Origin: UBA817 sp049889215
GTDB lineage: Bacteria; Margulisbacteria; Marinamargulisbacteria; UBA817
Reading direction: 5' to 3'
NCBI GenBank assembly: GCA_049889215.1
Contig: JBMHDV010000018.1
Coordinates: 1-64,000 of the forward strand
Length of the DNA stretch: 64,000 nt
Program-made: the position numbers and the translations under genes
Shown: piece by piece, positions 36,480 through 45,992 of the stretch
How positions within the stretch are numbered: position 1 is the stretch's first letter
Layout of the letters: every line of letters begins with the position of its first letter
The notes under the pieces: model-generated
What the model saw: only the letters and a program-made list of their open reading frames with translations
Databases searched by the model: none
What the model was told of the DNA's origin: nothing

Positions 36480-37766
36480 CTAAGTCCCAAAAATTGGTGA
36501 ATTTAAAAATTCATCATTTGATTGTGACTGTTTTAATAATTTAATTAATTCTTCCATCGAATTATCGCCATCCAAATTTTTACGCAATAAAAATGATTTT
36601 TTTAAGACATCTTCACCAAGTAAGATTTCTTCTTTACGTGTGCCGGAATTCAAAATATCAAATGCTGGAAATATTCGACGATTTGCTAAGCGACGATCCA
36701 GGTGAATTTCCATATTACCAGTGCCTTTAAATTCTTCAAAAATGATGTCGTCCATTCGTGATCCGGTATCAATCAATGCTGTTGCAATAACTGTTAAACT
36801 TCCTCCGTTTTCGATTTTTCTAGCACCACCAAAAAATCGTTTTGGTTTATGAAGTGAACTAGGATCAAGTCCACCAGATAAGGTTCTCCCTGATGGCGGA
36901 ACTACTAAATTATAGGCACGAGAAAGTCGCGTAATACTATCTAGTAGTATAAGCACATCTTTGCCACTTTCTACTAATCGACGAGCACTTTCAAGAACAA
37001 GTTCTGCAACCTTTACATGTTGTTCAGGTGGTTCGTCAAAAGTTGAGTAAATGACTTCTCCATCAATAGAGCGCTCCATGTCGGTCACTTCTTCAGGTCG
37101 TTCATCAATCAATAAAACTTTGATAAGAACTTCTGGGTGGTTTTTAGAAATAGCATTTGCGATTTCTTTCATTAACGATGTTTTTCCAGCTTTTGGTGGT
37201 GACACAATCAATGATCGTTGTCCTTTACCTATTGGGCAAAGAATATCCATTATCCGACCAGCAATAAGGTCAGATTCAGTTTCGAGTTTAAGTTGTTCAT
37301 ACGGGTATACTGGGATCAGGTTCGTGAATAATGTTCGCGAATTGATTTGTTCTGGTGGCTCAGAATTAATGCTTTCAACTCTTAATAATGAAAAAAAGCG
37401 TTCATTGTCTTTTGGAGGGCGAACCATTCCCGAAACAATATCACCCGTCTGTAGTTGAAACTTTCTAATTTGAGTATTGGATACATAAATGTCTTCCAAG
37501 CTTGGTAGATAATTATTGGTTCTTAAATAACCATAACCTTCGGCGACAACTTCTAAACATCCCTGTGCCTTTATTAAACCATTTTCATTGGGGTTTTCTT
37601 GTAGGATTTTAAAAATAAGTTCATTCTTTTTTAGCTGATTATATTGTTCAATATTTAATTCTTTAGCTAATTTATGCAATGCATTTAATTCAGCTTTTTG
37701 CAGCTTAAGAATATCTAAGCGATTTTCTTTATCTAAGTATTGATCAAAATGTGATTTTTTAGCCAT
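36480..37766 (-). CDS. rho: Transcription termination factor Rho
   Basis: Hexameric RNA helicase ending transcripts. The N-terminal Rho domain (LHKLAKELNIEQYNQLKKNELIFKIL), the cold-shock RNA-binding domain (GYGYLRTNNYLPSLEDIYVS), Walker A PPKAGKTSLM, DERPEEVTDMERS and LLDSITRLSRAYN with the Q/R-loop PPSGRTLSGG are all present. Length 428. AGGA six bases before the ATG. It is convergent with ahcY with only 20 bases between, containing an A6-G9 run. Confidence 0.98.
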   Translation of the reverse strand: MAKKSHFDQYLDKENRLDILKLQKAELNALHKLAKELNIEQYNQLKKNELIFKILQENPNENGLIKAQGCLEVVAEGYGYLRTNNYLPSLEDIYVSNTQIRKFQLQTGDIVSGMVRPPKDNERFFSLLRVESINSEPPEQINSRTLFTNLIPVYPYEQLKLETESDLIAGRIMDILCPIGKGQRSLIVSPPKAGKTSLMKEIANAISKNHPEVLIKVLLIDERPEEVTDMERSIDGEVIYSTFDEPPEQHVKVAELVLESARRLVESGKDVLILLDSITRLSRAYNLVVPPSGRTLSGGLDPSSLHKPKRFFGGARKIENGGSLTVIATALIDTGSRMDDIIFEEFKGTGNMEIHLDRRLANRRIFPAFDILNSGTRKEEILLGEDVLKKSFLLRKNLDGDNSMEELIKLLKQSQSNDEFLNSPIFGT

Positions 37767-37839
37767 AGTGTTCCTACGTGTTGGATTTAGATAATGATAT
37801 TATCGATCGGGTTTAAATAAACCTTAGCTCAGAAATAAA

Positions 37840-40053
37840 TTATGAATATAAGGAGAGTTTTGATTGATTTAAAGGGACTGAAACCTGTCCATCATTAATG
37901 GGGTGTTGTTGGTTTGAATCATTAAAAGCGAACATATTGAACTGTGGTGGGCACGTTAAAATAATTGCACTTGGAGGTGTATGGAATTCATGCTTAATTT
38001 CAACCGTATGAATCTTTGATACACTATCTTTTTGAATTGATAAGTCAAGCTGACCATATGGGGTTTTAAGCCCTGTAAATGCAATGGAAGAATAATTAGT
38101 AAGTACATTTAAATGAAGTTTATTGTCGTCTAATGAAAAAACAGTCGAAAAAAATAAAGCCAAAAATGTGCCATTAAAACTACAAAATGGTTTTGGGAAA
38201 ACATTGAACTGATGATAAAACGATTGCGTTGAAAAGTAATGTCCAAATGAGCCTAAGTTTTTTGAGAATGTGGTAATTATTTTTTGTCGTTCATCCATTG
38301 GCATTAAGAAGGCATAAATCAATTGGTTTTGTTCAGAAAAGCCCTTTGAGGCTGTTGGTTCTAAAAATTGGTCTCCATGCCAGTAGGTTTTTAATTGGTT
38401 AATTAATTCTTGAACAAATCGTTGAGGTAAAAAGAGTGGGAATAAAAGTTGTGAAAAAAATAGTTTTTCAGTAATTGGGAATTGATTTGTTTGAAAGTAT
38501 TGAATAATAAATGTTTGGAATAAAGACGGTTGGTTTTGAATGGATTTCAGATAATGATGACAGGTATTTAAAAATTCAGTGCTATATTTTGAGCCTAGTT
38601 TATGTTTTGAGATTTGCTTCATTAAATAAGCGAAAAGCATTAATTTAAATATGATCTGGTACCCTTGTTTACCTTTAATAAGTTTTGCAAATTGGTCACT
38701 TGTCATGGTTTTTATAAGCTTAAAAAAAGGATCTTGCTTTATTAATGAATGTATTTTTTTAAGTAATCGTTCTTGTAAGGCATGATGACTTAACCGATAG
38801 GTGTGATGCGCAGTTAAGATTGTTGTTAAGCAGAATAGGTGATGTTGCTGTTCAAGTAAGAAGGAGGGAGTGTAGTATGTTTTATGATTCGATAAGTAGT
38901 GATCGATGATATACGAAAATGACTCATGCGCCCCGCATGATAAAACAGATGTAAGATTAAAATACAAAGAGGGTAAGCTCCAATTTGCATGGTTTTTTGT
39001 GATGGTTAATAAGTAGTTTTGCATCGCAATTTCAATCGATGATTTGATACTACTTAGTTGGTTTAACTTGAATGTATGATTTGGTAATTCAATGGCAGGA
39101 CTAAATGACTGAGAATCAGTAAGGGCAGCTTTTTGAATTATTGTAGGATTGATTTTCTTGATTGGAAAGCTTAGAGGGGTTAAAAATGATTGTGCATGAG
39201 TAATCTCGAAATATAGTTTAATGGATTGATTTGCTTGCAAGTCTAAATTGTAAGCAATAACCCCACTCGCTAAACAATTTTCACAATTTGCAGCTAAAAT
39301 CATCTCCCAGGATTCAGAGCGTTTAAAAACATTTCCAGCATCATAATCAATGCAAAGAACATTATTTGGTTGTGCGGTGCAAGATAAAATTGATTGATCA
39401 TTAATAACAAGTTGTTTTGACGATAAATATTGTATAGTTCTTATACTGCCAATCCCTTCGTCTGTATGAGGAAGAATACCAAGTAAAACTTGTCGTTTTA
39501 CTGATGCTGATGTTGGGTTTTTTAATTCCAAACAAAATTGAGTTGTATTTGATTCTCGATTTACACCAAATGTCCCTTTGAATTTTAAGGTTTCTGAAAT
39601 AGTTTCTCCAATGATCGCATTGGTTTTAGTATCCAAATAAAATGGAGTGTCAAAGATTGGACATACGTCATGATCAATACGCTGTTTTATAGAGAGTCCC
39701 CAATGTTTATTTGGAAATGTTAAGAACCCTGATTCATCAATATTAAACCCAGAATCAGATGCTGTATTTTCAAATTGCAGACGATGAAGCATCGATGTGT
39801 TAAGGCAGCTTAATTCGTTATTTGGTGGTGTTGAGTTTGATCTAAAAGGTGAAAATTGTTTTTCTGCCCAATATGGCCAAAATGCACCTAAGTTTTCATA
39901 AATATATCGAAAATTTAATCTGGACTGGTGAATCCATTCTGGTGAAATATTAACAGCTTTGGCGACCACATTATTTTGCTTGGAAAATACCTTCGTATTG
40001 AATGTTTTGGAAATTCGACGTAATAATAAGCGATCAGAAAAAGACTTTGCCAT
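37840..40053 (-). CDS. Unknown 737-aa protein
   Basis: Not recognised with confidence. The first ~300 residues read as beta-rich (for example GFNIDESGFLTFPNKHWGLS, QVLLGILPHTDEGIGSIRTIQYL); residues ~330-600 are mainly helical with many aromatic and His residues; the last 100 residues are beta-rich again. This beta-sandwich plus alpha-barrel layout is seen in some (alpha/alpha)6 glycoside hydrolases and phosphorylases, but catalytic motifs could not be identified. No signal peptide. Its ATG overlaps the corC stop (TAATG), so it is the last gene of the miaA-pgpH-ybeY-dgkA-corC run. Confidence 0.75.
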   Translation of the reverse strand: MAKSFSDRLLLRRISKTFNTKVFSKQNNVVAKAVNISPEWIHQSRLNFRYIYENLGAFWPYWAEKQFSPFRSNSTPPNNELSCLNTSMLHRLQFENTASDSGFNIDESGFLTFPNKHWGLSIKQRIDHDVCPIFDTPFYLDTKTNAIIGETISETLKFKGTFGVNRESNTTQFCLELKNPTSASVKRQVLLGILPHTDEGIGSIRTIQYLSSKQLVINDQSILSCTAQPNNVLCIDYDAGNVFKRSESWEMILAANCENCLASGVIAYNLDLQANQSIKLYFEITHAQSFLTPLSFPIKKINPTIIQKAALTDSQSFSPAIELPNHTFKLNQLSSIKSSIEIAMQNYLLTITKNHANWSLPSLYFNLTSVLSCGAHESFSYIIDHYLSNHKTYYTPSFLLEQQHHLFCLTTILTAHHTYRLSHHALQERLLKKIHSLIKQDPFFKLIKTMTSDQFAKLIKGKQGYQIIFKLMLFAYLMKQISKHKLGSKYSTEFLNTCHHYLKSIQNQPSLFQTFIIQYFQTNQFPITEKLFFSQLLFPLFLPQRFVQELINQLKTYWHGDQFLEPTASKGFSEQNQLIYAFLMPMDERQKIITTFSKNLGSFGHYFSTQSFYHQFNVFPKPFCSFNGTFLALFFSTVFSLDDNKLHLNVLTNYSSIAFTGLKTPYGQLDLSIQKDSVSKIHTVEIKHEFHTPPSAIILTCPPQFNMFAFNDSNQQHPINDGQVSVPLNQSKLSLYS

Positions 40054-41345
40054 TAAGGAGTATTATCTTGTAGATGCTTGGTTATTTCAAGTCGAATAAT
40101 ACGGCGTTTTTTAATTTCTTTGACCATAATATCTATATTTTCAAAATGGATAATTTCATTTTTTGATGGGAATGAACCTTTTAGGCTTAAAACCAAGCCT
40201 CCAAGCGTGTCATAATCCTCATCATCTGGAAATTCAATATCTAAAATATCTTCTAAATCTCGAATATTTATTTTTGCATCAACATCATATTTATTCTGCG
40301 CAATTTCAATGCACTCTTTTTTCTCATCTTGATCATATTCATCTTGAATTTCCCCGAGAATTTCTTCAATAATATCTTCAAGCGTCACCAATCCAGACAT
40401 TCCACCATGCTCATCAACAACAATGGCCATGTGTAGTTTTGATTTTTTCATTTGCTGTAATAGGTCATCAACCATTTTATACTCAGGAATAAATACGGCT
40501 TCTCTCATAAAACGTCGGACGCTTGTTGCCATTGAGTCTTTAGCAACATTTAATAAGTCTTTTGCATAAACAATGCCAACAATATTATCCATTTTTTCGT
40601 CATAAACTGGAATTCGAGAATGGCCTTCATTAATAATTAAATGAATTGCATCTTGAATGGATTCTGTGACAGAAATGCAAATGGCATCTGTTCTCGGCGT
40701 CATAATCTCACGAACAATGGTATCTGAAAACTCAAAGATGCTTGTTAACATTTTATTTTTATCTTCTTCAATAATTCCGTCATCATGGCTGATATCAAGC
40801 ATCAATTTAAGCTCATCAATACTTAAACTTTTTTTGGAGATTGTTGCTTCAGATTTCAATATATAATTGATAAAGCGATTAAATAGTTCAAACACTGAAA
40901 TTACTGGTGTTAACACCAATATCATGGGGGATATGAATTTTCCTGCAACTACAGCCAGTCGTTCAGGTTGTTTTAGTGCCAATGTTTTTGGCGTAATTTC
41001 GCCAAAAATCAATAGTAGAATCGTTACAACAATGGTAATGATAGGCATAACAATGGCTAGATTATTTACGTTAAGTTGACTAAAAATATCAATAATAATG
41101 GTTGTTGCAAGTGCCGAGCAGGCAACATTGCAAAAATTATTTCCAATTAAAATTGCTGTGATTAACTTTGAGGGTTGGTCAATTAACCGTTCTACTGTTT
41201 CGGTTTGTTCAGGTTTATCTTTTTCATACTGACCTTTAAGTCGAATTCGATTAATTGCTGTAAAAGCTGTTTCAGATGATGAAAATACCCCCGATAAAAT
41301 AAGAAAAAAGAAAAACGCGAGAATTTTATATATGCTAACTTCCAA
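40053..41345 (-). CDS. CNNM/CorC-type membrane protein with CBS pair
   Basis: Family of Mg/Co-related transporters (HlyC/CorC). The N-terminal DUF21 region has about four hydrophobic helices (residues 1-180, with SGVFSSSETAFTAINRIRLK and FGEITPKTLALKQPERLA). Two CBS domains follow (EIMTPRTDAICIS, EGHSRIPVYDEKMDNIVGIVYAKDLL, VVDEHGGMSGLVTLEDIIEEILGEI), then a C-terminal CorC_HlyC domain. Full length at 430. It overlaps the dgkA end by 11 bases. Confidence 0.92.
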   Translation of the reverse strand: MEVSIYKILAFFFFLILSGVFSSSETAFTAINRIRLKGQYEKDKPEQTETVERLIDQPSKLITAILIGNNFCNVACSALATTIIIDIFSQLNVNNLAIVMPIITIVVTILLLIFGEITPKTLALKQPERLAVVAGKFISPMILVLTPVISVFELFNRFINYILKSEATISKKSLSIDELKLMLDISHDDGIIEEDKNKMLTSIFEFSDTIVREIMTPRTDAICISVTESIQDAIHLIINEGHSRIPVYDEKMDNIVGIVYAKDLLNVAKDSMATSVRRFMREAVFIPEYKMVDDLLQQMKKSKLHMAIVVDEHGGMSGLVTLEDIIEEILGEIQDEYDQDEKKECIEIAQNKYDVDAKINIRDLEDILDIEFPDDEDYDTLGGLVLSLKGSFPSKNEIIHFENIDIMVKEIKKRRIIRLEITKHLQDNTP

Positions 41346-41724
41346 TCAATACTCCTTTAAAAAAATTATACATTGCAGGCCAATAAATAAAAATGCTAAA
41401 TCCTAAAAGCATCAATGATGCTAAAAGAACAGCACCGGAGGCCATATCTTTTGCTAATTTTGCTCGATAACTGTAACGACGAGTTACCAAATCAATAGTG
41501 GTTTCTATCGCAGTATTGATTAACTCTATAACAATTACGTTTGCTAGTAAAAGAATAAGAATAAATCGGTGTGTAATCTTAACTTCAATGAATGTTAGTG
41601 GTAACAAAAGTCCGGTTCCCCAAAGTAAGTGTGCCTTCATATGACGTTCTCGAACAAAGGCGACATAAATCCCACTAATCGCGAGTTGTAAGCGATGCAA
41701 GAAGTTGTAAGTTGGTTTTTTCAT
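41335..41724 (-). CDS. dgkA: Diacylglycerol kinase / undecaprenol kinase family
   Basis: Small membrane lipid kinase with three helices. The family motif appears as ELINTAIETTIDLVTRRYSYRAKLAKDMASGAVLL. Length 129. In many Gram-positive bacteria dgkA lies next to ybeY and pgpH as here, and the enzyme there phosphorylates undecaprenol. Substrate cannot be decided from sequence alone. Overlaps ybeY by four bases. Confidence 0.92.
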   Translation of the reverse strand: MKKPTYNFLHRLQLAISGIYVAFVRERHMKAHLLWGTGLLLPLTFIEVKITHRFILILLLANVIVIELINTAIETTIDLVTRRYSYRAKLAKDMASGAVLLASLMLLGFSIFIYWPAMYNFFKGVLIGS

Positions 41725-42158
41725 GATTCTAATTCCTTAAGAATATGAAGTTGCCTGTTTTGCATGTGCTTAAATTCATCGTCTGTACCATCACGTTCGC
41801 CCATTAAATGTAAAAAACTATGGATTAAAACAATTTTAAATTCTGACGCATAAGATGTGTTGAATTGTATTGCATTGGCCTTAATAACAGCTGGACATAA
41901 GTAGATATCCCCAGTTATGGCTTCATTTGGTGTTAAATTAAAAGAGATCGTGTCTGTAGGGGTGTTCACACTAAAGTAATCGTTATTTAACGATTGTATG
42001 TGATGTTTTGGTAATAATGTAATTTCAATATAATTAATTGATAATTGAAGATATTGGCTTAATCGTATTGCAAATTGGTGCAAATCCAGGGGAACGTCAT
42101 CATCCTGGTCCTGAAGTTCATTGATAATAATACTTGGGGAATCGGTATTAGGTGTCAT
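41721..42158 (-). CDS. ybeY: YbeY endoribonuclease, rRNA maturation factor
   Basis: Metal-dependent RNase acting in 16S rRNA 3' maturation and ribosome quality control. The metal motif appears as HSFLHLMGERDGTDDE; the first two histidines are kept but the third (GYDH in most) aligns with Asp. Asp in that place is tolerated in some HExxHxxGxxD metalloenzymes. The ATG at 42158 overlaps the pgpH stop; a reading from 42206 would add 16 residues. Confidence 0.88.
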   Translation of the reverse strand: MTPNTDSPSIIINELQDQDDDVPLDLHQFAIRLSQYLQLSINYIEITLLPKHHIQSLNNDYFSVNTPTDTISFNLTPNEAITGDIYLCPAVIKANAIQFNTSYASEFKIVLIHSFLHLMGERDGTDDEFKHMQNRQLHILKELES

Positions 42159-44232
42159 GAAATTTACTTTTTGTTTGTTCAATAATTTTTGAGATTTCTT
42201 CTTCATAATCTAATCTGGAATGGTAGATGCTTTTAAAAATTGAGATGAATGTACGTTTTATTTGTTCGATATCATAAAGGCTTAGCCCCGATTCATTTAG
42301 CTGATGATCTGTTATTTTCATTATAAATACTTTTTCGATCAAGTTTTCTATTTTTGTTAGTGTTGGTTTATCGATGGAACGAATGGCCGCTTCAGTTGTA
42401 TCCGCTAGCATGATAATCCCAGACTCTTTTGATTGTGGTTTTGGACCGGGGTATCGAAAATCTTCTTTTAGCGAAGCTTCAGCCTCATCAGAAGCATCTT
42501 GTTTTGCAACATCATAAAAAAATGAAACCAAAGATGTGCCGTGATGTTCCATCATTATATCCTGTAAGATTTGTGGAAGTTTGTATTTCTGTGCCATTTC
42601 AACGCCGTCTTTAGCATGGGCTGAAATTATAATTTTACTCATTCTTGGTGACAGATTATCGTGTGGGTTTGACGAACCAAATTGATTTTCTGAGAAGAAG
42701 ATTGGTCGTTTCATTTTGCCAATATCATGGAAGTAAGCACCAATGCGAGACAGAATAACATCAGCACCGATGGCCTCTGCTGCAGCTTCACTTAAGTTGG
42801 CTACCATCAAACTATGTTGATATGTTCCAGGGGCATTAAGGAGTAACTTTTTTAATAAAGGGTGATTCAAATTCGATGATTCTAATAGTCCTAATGACGT
42901 TGTTATTCTAAACATACTTTCAAAGTAAGGTAAAAATGCAAATGATAGCATTGCGCATAAAAAGCCATTCGAAAATCCAATAATTGCGTTATACAAAAAC
43001 CAAATGGGGTTTGTAATATCACTCATAATCCCAATGGATAATATGACAAACATATTGATAACACCAATTATGTTACCCGCCAACACTAGATCGGATCGCT
43101 TATAAATCTTATAGCAGGAAAATGTAGTTGTGCAGGTGGCAAAAAACAAAAATAATAAGATATAAAGATTATTTTGATACATAATGGAGATCAGAATTGA
43201 ACAAATGGTACCAGACATCATTGCAATATTTGGCGTTAACAAAACACAAAGTAAAATAATCATAACCGGTAGTGGAATTAAAAACTGCAACGTGTCGATG
43301 TACTTTATGTTGGGTAGTGAGTAAATACCAAGTGAAATAAAAAGCGTAAGCAATAGTAACGTATAAGCAAGAACATATGTTGATAATTGAGAATGAACTT
43401 TACGATAAAAAAAGTAGATAAACCGTTCAAATAAAATAAATAAAAGAATGGTGACAATAAGTATGCCAATAAAATTTATAGTGTTTGTATTTGACCCATA
43501 CAACTTCAATGCTTTAAGCGCATCTATATGGAATTCTGTAAAAGATTCACCTTCAAAAATGATAACTTGTCCAGATTTGAAACTAGTAACAAATGGTTGA
43601 ATTGCGGCCATTTGCTCGTCAATAAGTTTTTTTGTTTGTTCTTCATCAATCGTTAGATTTGGAATTAAGAAGGCTTCATTAATAACTTGAATTAGGCTAA
43701 TAATATCCTCAGAAACTGAGTTGGAATAGGCCAATCGAATCGTTTCTCGAACATTTGCTTTATTCACTTCAGTAATTCCAGACTGTAAGATTAGTCTCGT
43801 GCTTTTTATGATGGCCGTTTCCAATTGAATAAGTTGAGATTGTGTTAGATTTTGCAGTGCATATTGATGGTTTTTTGTTAGAAACGGGGCCGTATCATAA
43901 AAGTTATTAAGATCTAGTTCGCGGTACGATGTGAAAAATTCCGTGATATTTTGGTTGATTTTCTTTTGTACGGTTGTGTCAATCGCGTAAATGGGTTTGA
44001 TCAGTCGACGTCTTGTTTGGCGAAGTTCATTGGTTTTTTGTTGGTCATCCTTGGTTTGGAACTCAATATAGTGAGGGGACCGAATGGTTTGGGACGCAAC
44101 GTCACCGAGTGCAATATTTAGGTTCAATGGTAATCGCGGTGAGTAAACCACGATTGAAACCACAATTGCACCAATTAAAGCAAAAATTGTAGGTATTATA
44201 TTTTTATTTTTCAATCCATTGAACATTATCAA
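42148..44232 (-). CDS. pgpH: 7TM-HD phosphodiesterase (PgpH-like)
   Basis: Membrane HD-domain protein; PgpH of Listeria hydrolyses cyclic di-AMP. An N-terminal helix is followed by an extracellular 7TMR-HDED domain (residues ~40-255), about seven transmembrane helices (~260-445), and a cytoplasmic HD domain with HPLLKKLLLNAPGTYQHSL, YFHDIGKMKRP, SAHAKDGVEMA and MMEHHGTSLVSFFY. Length 694. Its order with ybeY and dgkA is conserved in many bacteria. It overlaps miaA by 29 bases. Confidence 0.92.
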   Translation of the reverse strand: MIMFNGLKNKNIIPTIFALIGAIVVSIVVYSPRLPLNLNIALGDVASQTIRSPHYIEFQTKDDQQKTNELRQTRRRLIKPIYAIDTTVQKKINQNITEFFTSYRELDLNNFYDTAPFLTKNHQYALQNLTQSQLIQLETAIIKSTRLILQSGITEVNKANVRETIRLAYSNSVSEDIISLIQVINEAFLIPNLTIDEEQTKKLIDEQMAAIQPFVTSFKSGQVIIFEGESFTEFHIDALKALKLYGSNTNTINFIGILIVTILLFILFERFIYFFYRKVHSQLSTYVLAYTLLLLTLFISLGIYSLPNIKYIDTLQFLIPLPVMIILLCVLLTPNIAMMSGTICSILISIMYQNNLYILLFLFFATCTTTFSCYKIYKRSDLVLAGNIIGVINMFVILSIGIMSDITNPIWFLYNAIIGFSNGFLCAMLSFAFLPYFESMFRITTSLGLLESSNLNHPLLKKLLLNAPGTYQHSLMVANLSEAAAEAIGADVILSRIGAYFHDIGKMKRPIFFSENQFGSSNPHDNLSPRMSKIIISAHAKDGVEMAQKYKLPQILQDIMMEHHGTSLVSFFYDVAKQDASDEAEASLKEDFRYPGPKPQSKESGIIMLADTTEAAIRSIDKPTLTKIENLIEKVFIMKITDHQLNESGLSLYDIEQIKRTFISIFKSIYHSRLDYEEEISKIIEQTKSKFHDT

Positions 44233-45031
44233 ACTTTCTAAACCAGGTCATCTGGCGTTTTGCATAGTTATGTGAGTTAGTTTTTATTAAATTAATCATT
44301 TTTTCTTTGTTTATTTTTCCATCAAGAAAGGCAATGGGTTCTTTGTAGCCGATTGCTTTAAATGCAGGTTGTGTAATATCGTATTTTTCCATTAAATATT
44401 TTACTTCGTCAACCAGACCGTTCCTGATCATTGTATCAACACGAACATTTATACGTTCCTTTAGTGTTTGTTTTTCGATCGAAAGACCAAAGACTTGATA
44501 TTTTTCTTTATCAAAAGGTGTGGCTTTGAATAGGGATGAGGGTGGCTGTTTATAGATTTCATTTAGCTCCAAATATCGTTGAACACGTTGTTTGTTTTGT
44601 TTGGGTGTTTTTTTTGCAAGCTCTGGGTCAATAATATTAAGTTGCTGCCATAATTCATCAATGGTTCCTTCTGGGCGCTCGGATTCTGGGAGCCGTTTTA
44701 ATGGTTGGTAACCATAAAGCAATGCTCGTAAATACATGGCAGATCCCCCACAAATAATCTTTGGGGTATCTTTACGATTGATGAGTGTTGTTGCATCATT
44801 GATAAATTGCTGAACAGTATAGGTCTCCATTGGTGACACATGATCAATTAAATGATGCGGTATGCCTTGCATTTCTTGTTTTGATAACTTTCCAGATCCA
44901 ATATTAAATTCTTTATATACTTGAACAGCATCCGCGGAAATAATACTGGCGTTTAATTTTTTAGCTTTACTGATGCTAAATTCAGATTTGCCGCTGGCCG
45001 TTGGGCCAATAATAACCATTGTTTTTGACAT
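44204..45031 (-). CDS. miaA: tRNA dimethylallyltransferase
   Basis: Transfers a dimethylallyl group to A37 of UNN-reading tRNAs. P-loop GPTASGKSEFS, SADAVQVYKEFNIGSGK, HHLIDHVSPMETYTVQQF, CGGSAMYLRALLYG and the late NYAKRQMTWFRKF match the family. At 275 aa it is shorter than the usual ~300, mainly in the swinging domain. First gene of the minus-strand run down to 37840. Confidence 0.94.
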   Translation of the reverse strand: MSKTMVIIGPTASGKSEFSISKAKKLNASIISADAVQVYKEFNIGSGKLSKQEMQGIPHHLIDHVSPMETYTVQQFINDATTLINRKDTPKIICGGSAMYLRALLYGYQPLKRLPESERPEGTIDELWQQLNIIDPELAKKTPKQNKQRVQRYLELNEIYKQPPSSLFKATPFDKEKYQVFGLSIEKQTLKERINVRVDTMIRNGLVDEVKYLMEKYDITQPAFKAIGYKEPIAFLDGKINKEKMINLIKTNSHNYAKRQMTWFRKFDNVQWIEK

Positions 45032-45091
45032 AAGCTTTAAAAACCATGATTATTTTAACGTAATTCTGGGTATATATAAATAGGAGGGGTT

Positions 45092-45235
45092 ATGGATAAA
45101 GAGCACTTATTTTTATTAAACTATGTGATGATATTTGGTGACCTTTTTTTCTTTACTGTCGAAGGCATTCAGAAAAATGATGAAGTCGTGAATCAAGTAC
45201 TATCCGATCTATTTAAAAATGTCTCCTTTAATTGA
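45092..45235 (+). CDS. Small 47-aa hypothetical protein
   Basis: A frame of 47 codons beginning MDKEHLFLLNYVMIFGDLFF and ending KNVSFN is preceded by a strong AGGAGGGG five bases before the ATG. A TATATATAAAT stretch just upstream could be a -10. It lies between divergent miaA and coaX, 31 bases ahead of coaX. The hydrophobic first half followed by an acidic second half suggests a small helical protein. No family recognised. The ribosome site is the main reason to call it real. Confidence 0.6.
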   Translation: MDKEHLFLLNYVMIFGDLFFFTVEGIQKNDEVVNQVLSDLFKNVSFN

Positions 45236-45266
45236 CAAGCCCTAATTTTTTTAGGAAGGTATCAGA

Positions 45267-45992
45267 GTGATTTATGCATTAGTTGACATTGGAAATACCT
45301 ACATAAAAGCCAAAATTATAAAAGATACCACGACGATTGTGTGTTGCAATGTTGGCCAGACGCCAGTTGCAATTGAGTCCTTTTTTTTAGAATCTTCAAT
45401 TGATAAATTTTTAGTTTCATCTGTTGTGCCATCAGTCAATAAGATGTTACAAGCTCTAAATAAAGATCATATTATTTTATTAAATCACAATCATTTTACC
45501 GATTTGAAATTGCATGTTGAACCAGTTGAGAGCATTGGCATAGATCGTTTGGTTAATGCCGTTGCAGTCACAAAAAAGTGGAATGCTAACGTGATTATAG
45601 TTGATGTTGGAACTTGTGTAACATTTTGTCGCATAAAAGCTGGGGGCGAGTACCTTGGTGGTATCATTGCGCCCGGTTTCCAAATGATTCGTAATGCACT
45701 TTATACAGGCGCAGAGCAGTTGCCACATGTTGGTTTTCCTAGCGATATTCCCAATTTAATTGGAACAACAACAGAGAAGGCAATGCATTCAGGTATTTAT
45801 TTTGGCAGTATGCATTTAATTAATGGCATTATTGATGAATTAAGGCAGGAAGACGATAAAGCATCCGTCGTTTTAACAGGTGGCATTCCAGCAGCCCTGA
45901 TTGATCAAATACATTATGATACCTTTGAACCGGATTTGCAATTTTTCGGGTTAGAAATATTGTTTCAGCAAATAACTGCAATTAAGCACTAA
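45267..45992 (+). CDS. coaX: Type III pantothenate kinase
   Basis: First enzyme of coenzyme A synthesis, of the CoaX (ASKHA-fold) type. Motifs: ALVDIGNTYIKAK (phosphate 1), VESIGIDRLVNAVA, VDVGTCVTFCRI, GGIIAPGFQMIRNAL and VLTGGIPAAL. Length 241. GTG start with AGGAAGG upstream. The 3' end runs 11 bases into the convergent pfkB gene. Confidence 0.95.
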   Translation: MIYALVDIGNTYIKAKIIKDTTTIVCCNVGQTPVAIESFFLESSIDKFLVSSVVPSVNKMLQALNKDHIILLNHNHFTDLKLHVEPVESIGIDRLVNAVAVTKKWNANVIIVDVGTCVTFCRIKAGGEYLGGIIAPGFQMIRNALYTGAEQLPHVGFPSDIPNLIGTTTEKAMHSGIYFGSMHLINGIIDELRQEDDKASVVLTGGIPAALIDQIHYDTFEPDLQFFGLEILFQQITAIKH

